Below, piece by piece: positions 16,477 through 23,743 of a stretch of DNA of 64,000 nucleotides. This DNA is from CAVRXT01 sp963725655 (GTDB taxonomy: Bacteria > Acidobacteriota > Terriglobia > Acidiferrales > UBA7541). A program made the translations under genes and the position numbers. Each line of letters opens with the position of its first letter. Position 1 is the stretch's first letter. The stretch lies in the NCBI GenBank assembly GCA_963725655.1, contig CAVRYY010000002.1:806001-870000 (forward strand), given 5' to 3'. The notes beneath the pieces were generated by a model. It did not search any database. It had not been told where the DNA came from and was given only the letters and a program-made list of their open reading frames with translations.

Positions 16477-18996
16477 ATGTCAAGAATTCTCGTGTCCCTT
16501 TCTGACTCCACGATCGCGCTGACGACCGCCCAGCCGCCCCGCATGAGGCTGGAAGCAAGCGACGCCGAAATTCGCCTGACCTCGCTCACCCCGGGCATCG
16601 ATAACATTCACTACGATGTTTACTTGAGTCCACGATTTGTGGAGAACGCGCGGAAATATATACGCGCGCTGATGCGGCAAATCGCCAACGTGAACGTGCT
16701 GAAGAACGTCAATAAAAAGTCGAGCGGGCCGCCGGAGCACTCGGCATTCAAAAAGATTTTGACCGAATTGCTGGAAGCATCGCTGACGCACGCGAAGTAT
16801 ACCCAGAATATCGAAGCGGACCTGCTGAACCGGCTGGCGGTGCTGGGATTCCTGACGGCGGTGGTGAGCGATGAATTTTCATCGCTGCTGGTGGAATGCA
16901 AAGATTGGATTCGATCGCGCGGGGAACTCTTCGAGCATAGCGAGCAGGCGCACGTGATGAGGTCGAAGATCGCGGGGCTGCAGACCGATCGGAAGGGAAT
17001 TTTCCGGCAGATCGGGGAGATTCTGTACAACGTTTCGAAAGATATCGAAGAGCAGGTGCTGTCGAAATCGCGGCGGGCGCTGTTCGGAGACGATTTCAGC
17101 ATTACGTATGCGCTGCTGACCAACCGGTTCCTATTTGTAGAAAACGGCAACGACGACTACCTGTTCCTCGAGCAGTACGTGCTGCTGGGAAATTTCATTC
17201 ACGACCCCGACCGGTTCGAGGTGTTTGAGGGGCTGTTCATCGATTTCGTGCGGGACTTCGTGCTGGGCGACGAAAGCGCGTCGGAAGAATTGAGCAAGGC
17301 GCGGAAGAATTACGAACGACTGGCGGCGCAGGCGCGGTCGGTGCGTTTTGAAATGACCCAGGTGGACGACGAGGTGGACGAACATCAGCGCAAGACGGCG
17401 ACCAGGGATGAGAGTTTCCCGTGGCCGTGGCGGCGCAAAGCCAATGCCGGCGCCAGTGCGGAGGGGGTTCCGGAGGTTACCGCAGCGCGGGAGCGGCAGG
17501 TGGCGTTGGAGTCCAACCTGGAAGAATTTGGGGCGCAACTGGATGCGGCCAAACAGCGCATGGAATTCCTGGCCGCGGAATACCGCAGCCATCTGGGCGA
17601 CTTTTTGAACGATCCGGAGAACGCGCGGCGATTGCTGGACGCGACGGCCACCGGGAGCGACGTGGAAGGCACGGTGGAGGCGCGGCGGCAGTTGCTGCAA
17701 GAGTGGGTGAACCGGCTGGAGGAGCACGACCTGCTCATTCACATCCTGGCCAGCTACGAGGTGAAGAACATCTACCGCGGCTATTGTCCGCCGGTGCACC
17801 TGCAGCAAATCAAGAAGGCGCTGGTGAACCGCGAGGAAGCCAAGCGAGTGGAGCAGGTGCTGGAACAATTTCCAGCGCGAAAACTATCGATGAAGCGGCT
17901 GGAGGATTCGGCGAAAGCGATTCGCCGCATGCCGCCGGAAGAGACGCGGGCGACGGCGCTGCGATTCGCGCAGGATTTCATGCGTCTGCGGCGCGACCGG
18001 CGAAACTACCATCAAGTGACCACGTGGATCGAGCGGATCAACCTGGTCAAATCGGAACAGACCCGGCAACTTTCGCGGGTGAACAACACGCTGTACGAGT
18101 TGCTGTTTTCCGACGAGGAAACGCGCAAGGAAGATCCGATCATCTCGCACGTGGTGATCAAGACCGACGTGCGCGGATCGACGGGAATCACCAAGGAATT
18201 GCTGGCGCGAGGGCTGAATCCGGCGTCGCACTTCAGCATGATCCTGCACGAGCCGGTGAAAAGGCTGATCGGGCGATACGGCGCGGCCAAGGTGTTTATC
18301 GAAGGCGACGCGATCATCCTGGCGATTTACGAGACGGAATCGACGCGCACGTCGCAGCGCGCGGTGGCCAAAGCATGCGTCCTGGCGCGGGAGACGCTGT
18401 CGGTGGTGCAAACCTACAACGATCGCGCCGCTGCGGGAGACTTGCCGCGGCTGGAGCTGGGGGTAGGCATCGCGTTCCAGGATTCGGCGCCGGCGGTGTG
18501 GATGGACGGCGATTCGAAGGTGATGATTTCGCGGGCGTTGAATTTGTCGGACCGGTTATCGAGCTGTTCGAAGATGGCGCGGCGAATCATCGATGAAAAT
18601 GTGTCGCCGTTCAACGTGTTTTTGCTGCAGAGCCTGATGGAAGACGCGGGAGACGACGGCGAAGAGCTGATGGTGCGCTACAACTTGAACGGGATCGAAT
18701 TGAATGAGGAAGGCTTTCAGAAATTGACCAAGGAAATCTCGCTGGCCCCGATGTCCGGGAATTTCCCGATGCCCTGGGGGAAACAGCGGGTGGAGCTGTT
18801 TTTTGGAGAAGTACCGCTGGGCGGCAGCTTTGAGCCGTTGATCATCCGCAAGGGGATCGTGCGCCAACTGCTTCCCGGAGGAAAGATCGGCGAGCCGGGC
18901 AACCGCGCGTACTACGAAGTGTGCACCCACCCCAAGCTGCTGGAGCTTGCCCGCCGCAAGATCATCGAAACGGTGAGCGCCACGCAGGATTCGTAA
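16477..18996 (+). CDS. Large soluble protein with class III nucleotidyl cyclase-like domain
   Basis: 839 residues from ATG 16477 (TTG 16456 also possible; no good Shine-Dalgarno for either). No signal peptide or membrane segment. Residues 1-550 are alpha-helical and charged, with a coiled coil (about 270-315 and 340-375), and match no domain I recognise. From about residue 557 a class III cyclase-like fold follows: KTDVRGSTGIT (metal Asp), AKVFIEGDAIILAIYE (Lys and second metal Asp, about 610) and RALNLSDRL (Asn and Arg, about 689). The Asp that usually selects adenine is Val here. A 100-residue C-terminal extension follows. It could make cAMP, another cyclic nucleotide, or be a sensor only. 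Neighbours give no clue to function. Confidence 0.72.
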   Translation: MSRILVSLSDSTIALTTAQPPRMRLEASDAEIRLTSLTPGIDNIHYDVYLSPRFVENARKYIRALMRQIANVNVLKNVNKKSSGPPEHSAFKKILTELLEASLTHAKYTQNIEADLLNRLAVLGFLTAVVSDEFSSLLVECKDWIRSRGELFEHSEQAHVMRSKIAGLQTDRKGIFRQIGEILYNVSKDIEEQVLSKSRRALFGDDFSITYALLTNRFLFVENGNDDYLFLEQYVLLGNFIHDPDRFEVFEGLFIDFVRDFVLGDESASEELSKARKNYERLAAQARSVRFEMTQVDDEVDEHQRKTATRDESFPWPWRRKANAGASAEGVPEVTAARERQVALESNLEEFGAQLDAAKQRMEFLAAEYRSHLGDFLNDPENARRLLDATATGSDVEGTVEARRQLLQEWVNRLEEHDLLIHILASYEVKNIYRGYCPPVHLQQIKKALVNREEAKRVEQVLEQFPARKLSMKRLEDSAKAIRRMPPEETRATALRFAQDFMRLRRDRRNYHQVTTWIERINLVKSEQTRQLSRVNNTLYELLFSDEETRKEDPIISHVVIKTDVRGSTGITKELLARGLNPASHFSMILHEPVKRLIGRYGAAKVFIEGDAIILAIYETESTRTSQRAVAKACVLARETLSVVQTYNDRAAAGDLPRLELGVGIAFQDSAPAVWMDGDSKVMISRALNLSDRLSSCSKMARRIIDENVSPFNVFLLQSLMEDAGDDGEELMVRYNLNGIELNEEGFQKLTKEISLAPMSGNFPMPWGKQRVELFFGEVPLGGSFEPLIIRKGIVRQLLPGGKIGEPGNRAYYEVCTHPKLLELARRKIIETVSATQDS

Positions 18997-19120
18997 TTCA
19001 TCGCTTAAGCAGAATTATCCTTCGTAATGTTGGCTCCTCGCGATCAACGTCCCCGCTAGAAAACTGCGGCACGGAGCACTGCGTTCCGTCATCACCGTGG
19101 GGCAGAAAGTCTTGCAGACA

Positions 19121-21001
19121 CTATGGTTTTCTACGGACGTTGGCTGTGGGGTTGGCGGACAACGTGAGCGTGGTGGTGACCGGTGTGGCTGTGAGCGAAC
19201 CGGTACCGGAGGTGCTGCTGGAAAAGTTGTTGTCTCCGGAATAGATAGCATCCACGAGGTGCGCGCCGGAGCCCGGCACTGCGACCCCCGATACAGTGGT
19301 GGCGGAAGTTTGCGTGAGGAGGTTGAGAAAAACGCTGGCGGTGGCCGTGCCGTTATTGCCCACCACCACATCGACGTTGCCATCGCCGTTGAGGTCCGCT
19401 ACCGCGACGGCCTCCGGAGTGGTGCCCACGGCATAGGTGACCTGGGTCTTGAATGTGCCATTGCCGTTGCCGAGCAGCACGCTCATGGAGTTGCTGTTGA
19501 CGTTGGCCACGGCGAGGTCGGGAATGCCGTCGCCGTTGAAGTCTCCCTCCGCGATGGATCTGGGGTGACTGCCGACGGCGTAGGTGACCTGCGGCTGAAA
19601 GGTGCCATCGCCGTTACCCAGCAAAATGTCGATGGTGGCGCCAAATGCATCGGCGACGGCCAAGTCCGGTTTGCCATCGGCGTTGAAGTCGCTAACGATC
19701 AGGTAGATCGGATTGACGCCCGCAGCATAAGTGACCTGAGGCTGGAAGGTGCCATCGCCGTTGCCGAGCAAGATGCTCACCGTGCCGTCGGTGTGATTGG
19801 CCACGGCCAGGTCGGGCTTGCCATCCAGGTTGAAATCTCCTGACGCCAGGGCGAAAGGAGCATTACCTGCGGCGTAGGTGACCTGCGTCTGGAACGTACC
19901 GTTGCCATTGCCCAGCAGAACGCTTACGTCGTTACCATTTTGATTCGAGGTGGCCAAGTCGAGCTTGCCGTCGCCATTAAAATCGGCGACCACTACGCCG
20001 GTGGTACCGCTCCCTGCGGGATAGTCAGTTTTCGGGCCGAAGGCGCCATTGCCGGTGCCCAGTAGCACGCTGGCGGCGCCGCTATTATCGGCGGCGACCA
20101 AGTCGAGAATGCCGTCCCCATTGAAGTCGGCCGCTTCGATACCGCGCGGCGAGCCGCCCACAGCGTAGGTCACTTGAGTCTGGAACGTGCCGTTGCCGTT
20201 GCCGAGCAATACGCTGATGTTATTCGATCCGCTGTTCAGGACCGCCAAATCCGGAATCCCGTCACTATTGAAATCTGCGACGGCGGCGGCGGAGGGATTG
20301 GTTCCGGCGGCGTAAGTGACTTGGGTGCCAAGGGTTTCCGCGAATGTGGACGTGCCGATGCTAGCCGAGGCCACCGAGTAGTTGATGTTGCTGGTATCGA
20401 GGAACGACACGCTTTCGGTGGGCACGAGCGTGCTTCCCGTAGCGACGACGGTGGCAACGAGGGTGTAGTTTCCCGCTACGCCGGAAGAGGAGATAGCGGT
20501 AGCGGTGGGGTAAGTTCCGGTTACGGTAAGCGCTGCCGCCGATGATGTGCTGGCGGCGTCAGCGGCGGTGGGGAGGAAAGACGCCGTATAGATGTGGCTG
20601 CCGATTCCGGGGATGAATTTCAGGGTTGCGGTTCCTGCCGCGGTTAATTGCGACATGCCCAGAAGCGCGGCATTTTCGCAATACGTTGCGGTGGACACAC
20701 AGAACATTACTTGGCCGGTGGTAACAGGGGTGGCACCCGCGAGGACCGACGCGGTCAGGGTGATGGCACTGCCTGCTGCTATGGATGAAGAAGAAAGTGT
20801 GAGCGCGGTGGTGGTCGCCTGTGGCGTGGCCCATGCTGGCGGAACGATGCATATCGCGGCGGTGGCCAACAAGGCGAGAATCCGGAGGATGGGGGCAGGA
20901 GGGCAGAAGGGGCGGAGTTTATCAGCCGCACCAATGGCATTTGAGCGCGAAGAGAGAAACACGGGCGGGAAGGTGCAATCCGCTGGCCATGTTTCAAGCA
21001 A
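19121..21001 (-). CDS. Secreted FG-GAP (VCBS) repeat protein, apparently shortened at the C-terminus
   Basis: 626 residues if started at TTG 21001; a GTG at 20962 is an alternative, and no ATG precedes the signal segment (LALLATAAICIVPPAWA). After the signal there is one Ig-like beta domain (about 65-160), then seven FG-GAP repeats of the form ADFNGDGxxDLAVxN...VLLGNGNGTF, which build a calcium-binding beta-propeller. After the propeller a further Ig-like domain begins (SATTVSGVAVPGSGAHL) and a third one stops abruptly at TLTLSANPTANVRRKP. Related proteins usually continue for another domain, so a frameshift or deletion near 19120-19140 is likely. Role: extracellular or cell-surface binding, substrate unknown. 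Confidence 0.75.
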   Translation of the reverse strand: MLETWPADCTFPPVFLSSRSNAIGAADKLRPFCPPAPILRILALLATAAICIVPPAWATPQATTTALTLSSSSIAAGSAITLTASVLAGATPVTTGQVMFCVSTATYCENAALLGMSQLTAAGTATLKFIPGIGSHIYTASFLPTAADAASTSSAAALTVTGTYPTATAISSSGVAGNYTLVATVVATGSTLVPTESVSFLDTSNINYSVASASIGTSTFAETLGTQVTYAAGTNPSAAAVADFNSDGIPDLAVLNSGSNNISVLLGNGNGTFQTQVTYAVGGSPRGIEAADFNGDGILDLVAADNSGAASVLLGTGNGAFGPKTDYPAGSGTTGVVVADFNGDGKLDLATSNQNGNDVSVLLGNGNGTFQTQVTYAAGNAPFALASGDFNLDGKPDLAVANHTDGTVSILLGNGDGTFQPQVTYAAGVNPIYLIVSDFNADGKPDLAVADAFGATIDILLGNGDGTFQPQVTYAVGSHPRSIAEGDFNGDGIPDLAVANVNSNSMSVLLGNGNGTFKTQVTYAVGTTPEAVAVADLNGDGNVDVVVGNNGTATASVFLNLLTQTSATTVSGVAVPGSGAHLVDAIYSGDNNFSSSTSGTGSLTATPVTTTLTLSANPTANVRRKP

Positions 21002-21074
21002 GATTGGTGAGGGTTGTTAATGAGGAGATTCTAATTGAGCTTCGCTGAGCGCAAGGGAGCAGAGTCTTGGCGGT

Positions 21075-23273
21075 CTACTTGCGTTCCATGAGGGCTTGGA
21101 AGCGGGGATGAGTGCGGAGCGGATCCAGATCCGAATCGCGCAGCGCCCACCTCTTGTACCACAGAGCGCGCGCCATGGCCTGTTCCAGACAATCGATCGC
21201 TTCCTCGACCTTACCTTGCAGGGCGTAGGTGCATGCCACGTTGTACAGGATTCCGCAGTCTTCCGGATCGATGGCCAGAGCGCGCTCGGCCCATTCCAGG
21301 CTTCGGGAACGCTCGCCCAGCCGCCCCAGGGCGCAGGCGCCGAGGTACAGCGCACGGGCATCGTCCGGGTGCAGTTCCAGATGCTTCTCAGCCAATTGCC
21401 AGCAACGGCGGTAGGCTTCGGCCGCCACCTCTTTCTGGCCGAGCCCGCTGTAGGCCATCCCGGTAAATGCCGGGGACTGATAGTCGTCCGGTTTTACGAG
21501 TAAGGCGTTTTCGAACAAGCGCGCCGCATTCTCGAGTTTGCCTTCCTGGACGCAGGCGCGCCCGTAGAAGTAGTAAGCCTCGAAAAGTCGCGGGTCCATC
21601 TTGATCGCGGTTTGGAATTCGATCTCCGCCTCGTCGTACCGTTTGCTGAGAGAGATCGCCAGCCCTCTGGAGACATGGGCTTCGGCGAGCCCGGGGTCGA
21701 GCAGCAAGGCTTTTCGGCTGGCGTCTTCCGCCGCGCGCAGGTTCGCTTCGTTATCGTCCCAATACATATACAGATAGGAGTAACAGTCGGCAACACCGGC
21801 GTAGGCGCGCGCGTAGAAGGGATCAATCTCGATGGCGCGAGTAAACATCTGCCGGGCGAAGTCGTACCCGCGGCGCCGAAACTGATAGAAGAATTGGCGC
21901 CCGCGGAGGTAGTAGTCGTAAGCCTTGACGTCCGCGGTGGGGGCCTTGGCGATGGCTTTTTTCTCGCTCTCGGTGAGCATTACCTTCAGCGCTCCGGCGA
22001 TGCTTTGAGCGATTTCGTCCTGGATCGCGAAGACGTCTTCCATCTGACGGTCGTAGCGCTCGGCCCACACGGAGGTGCGCGTCCGGGTCTCGACCAACTG
22101 CGCGGTGATCCGCAAGCGGTTTCCGGCCCGGCGCAGGCTGCCACTCAGTACGTAGGCAGCGTTGAGTTCCTGGCCCACGTGCGGAGCGGTTACCGGCTTG
22201 TCGCGATAGGCCAGCATCTCGGCGCGGGGAAACACGTGGAGCAGGCTGATCTTGGACAACTCGGTGATGATGTCTTCGGTCATGCCGTCACGGAAATATT
22301 CGTCTTCCTCGGACTTGCTGAGATTTTCGAAATACAGCACGGCGACCGATTTTTCGACTGGCTTCGCGGCAACGGCAGCGGCGCTCACCCGCCCGGAATC
22401 GGAATCGCGCTGCAATTGCTGGAGAGCGGTACGCAGCTTGACTGCATCCGGGAACCGCATGTTGGGATCTTTCTCAAGCAGCCTGGCAATGATCTCTTCC
22501 AGCCCCTCGGGTAAACGGGAATTGAAGCGACGCGGAGGCACGGGCGGGTGGTTCAGAATCGCGTCGAAAACCACGGCGGAGGTGTCGCCGGAAAAGGGCA
22601 GGCGCCCGGTGGCCATTTCGTAGAGCACCGCGCCAAAGGAAAACAAGTCGCTGCGGGCGTCCACCTCTTTGCCGCGAGCCTGCTCGGGGGACATATAGGC
22701 GACCGTGCCCAGGGTTGAGCCCGGGCTGGTGAGGTTCTCGGCGTCAACTCCCGCGGTCATTTGCGCGGAAACTGCGAGGGCCTCGCCGAACGCCTGGCGC
22801 TTGGCGGCCATCTTGGCCAGACCGAAATCGAGGACCTTGGTGGCGCCGCCACTGGTGATAAAAATGTTCGCGGGCTTGATGTCGCGGTGGATGATGCCTT
22901 TGGCGTGAGCGGCGACCAGGGCGTCGGCGATCTGGACGCCGAGCCGGAGTATTTCCTCGGTCTCCATCGGGCGGCCGTCGATGCGGTGCTTGAGGGTCTG
23001 GCCCTCCATAAACTCCATGACGATGAAGGCCTGGCCGTTGTCCTCGCCAATGTCGTGAATGGTACAGATATTCGGATGATTCAGTGCCGAAGCGCTACGC
23101 GCCTCGCGCTGGAAACGTTCGAGGGCTTGATGGTCGCGGGCCACATCTTCGGGCAGGAATTTCAGTGCGACGTAACGATGGAGGCGTGTATCCTCGGCTT
23201 TATAGACGATGCCCATACCTCCACCGCCCAGTTTTTCGAGCACGCGGTAGTGGGAAAAGGTCTGGCCAAGCAT
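21075..23273 (-). CDS. Serine/threonine protein kinase with TolB-like domain and TPR tail
   Basis: 732 residues from ATG 23273, which gives MLGQTFSHYRVLEKLGGGGM as in its paralogue at 23744; a TTG at 23327 would add 18 residues. Hanks-type kinase core with the Gly-rich loop, Lys38 (VALKF), HRD loop (HRDIKPANIF, Asp131), DFG (Asp149) and SPEQARG. About residue 310 onwards is a domain seen in Acidobacteriota kinases and adenylate cyclases (SVAVLYFENLSKSEEDEYF ... YVLSGSLRRAG), followed by about seven TPR units to the end. I see no membrane segment, so the whole protein should be cytoplasmic. Divergently oriented to the second kinase. Confidence 0.88.
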   Translation of the reverse strand: MLGQTFSHYRVLEKLGGGGMGIVYKAEDTRLHRYVALKFLPEDVARDHQALERFQREARSASALNHPNICTIHDIGEDNGQAFIVMEFMEGQTLKHRIDGRPMETEEILRLGVQIADALVAAHAKGIIHRDIKPANIFITSGGATKVLDFGLAKMAAKRQAFGEALAVSAQMTAGVDAENLTSPGSTLGTVAYMSPEQARGKEVDARSDLFSFGAVLYEMATGRLPFSGDTSAVVFDAILNHPPVPPRRFNSRLPEGLEEIIARLLEKDPNMRFPDAVKLRTALQQLQRDSDSGRVSAAAVAAKPVEKSVAVLYFENLSKSEEDEYFRDGMTEDIITELSKISLLHVFPRAEMLAYRDKPVTAPHVGQELNAAYVLSGSLRRAGNRLRITAQLVETRTRTSVWAERYDRQMEDVFAIQDEIAQSIAGALKVMLTESEKKAIAKAPTADVKAYDYYLRGRQFFYQFRRRGYDFARQMFTRAIEIDPFYARAYAGVADCYSYLYMYWDDNEANLRAAEDASRKALLLDPGLAEAHVSRGLAISLSKRYDEAEIEFQTAIKMDPRLFEAYYFYGRACVQEGKLENAARLFENALLVKPDDYQSPAFTGMAYSGLGQKEVAAEAYRRCWQLAEKHLELHPDDARALYLGACALGRLGERSRSLEWAERALAIDPEDCGILYNVACTYALQGKVEEAIDCLEQAMARALWYKRWALRDSDLDPLRTHPRFQALMERK

Positions 23274-23362
23274 GGAGGCGAGGATCCTCTGAAAGCGAAT
23301 GCTATCGTCTACGCAAGAACAAGTCAACGAGGGGCGATAAGCGGCGGCAAAGCGCTTTAGAA

Positions 23363-23393
23363 TTGTTCAACGACAGATTTTTCAGTATATAAT
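23363..23393 (+). promoter_or_regulatory. Putative sigma-70 promoter of the Cys-rich protein/kinase pair
   Basis: TTGTTC at 23363-23368, 17 nt, then TATATA at 23386-23391; the overlapping TATAAT at 23388-23393 is an even better -10 with a 19-nt spacer. The region is clearly AT-rich against its surroundings. The gene downstream (ATG 23424) has a strong AAGGAG site at 23413-23418-ish, consistent with a short leader. Confidence 0.5.
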
Positions 23394-23423
23394 CCCGGCA
23401 CCTCCCGGTAATCAAGGAGCCGT

Positions 23424-23708
23424 ATGAACGCCGAGCAAGAATCCAAGGTTTGGGTGCCAACATGTTGCAATCGAGTGATGCGGTACAATCTGTTCGGGCA
23501 ACGTGACGGCGGGGCGTACGGCGCGTTCGTGTGTTCGGTTTGCAACAAGAACATCACCCTGGAACAAGAGCCACTCGCGAAAGTAAATAGCTATGGAGCT
23601 GGAACCAAGGTGTTGAATGTCGTAGCGTCGCCGAGACCACCCCAGGAAGATCGGCGAAACAATCGCAGTCTGGACGACGATGCGACGACGGATGAACCGA
23701 CGCTTTGA
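23424..23708 (+). CDS. Small Cys-rich (zinc-ribbon-like) hypothetical protein
   Basis: 94 residues. AAGGAG precedes the ATG by a short spacer. Two cysteine groups, CC at residues 14-15 and CSVC at residues 37-40, could bind zinc (a split zinc ribbon). After residue 55 the chain is polar and probably disordered. I do not recognise a family. The TGA overlaps a TTG (23705-23707) in frame with the following kinase, so the pair is likely cotranscribed and possibly translationally coupled. It sits between two divergent kinases, suggesting a role as substrate or adaptor, but this is only positional evidence. Confidence 0.65.
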   Translation: MNAEQESKVWVPTCCNRVMRYNLFGQRDGGAYGAFVCSVCNKNITLEQEPLAKVNSYGAGTKVLNVVASPRPPQEDRRNNRSLDDDATTDEPTL

Positions 23709-23743
23709 GTGATACCGCGGCTCATCGGAGCCAATCCCCGGCG

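Noticed and set aside
19097..20545. Plus-strand frames (248 and 123 residues) opposite the FG-GAP protein
   Set aside because: They come from the periodic repeat DNA of the propeller read backwards; no homology.
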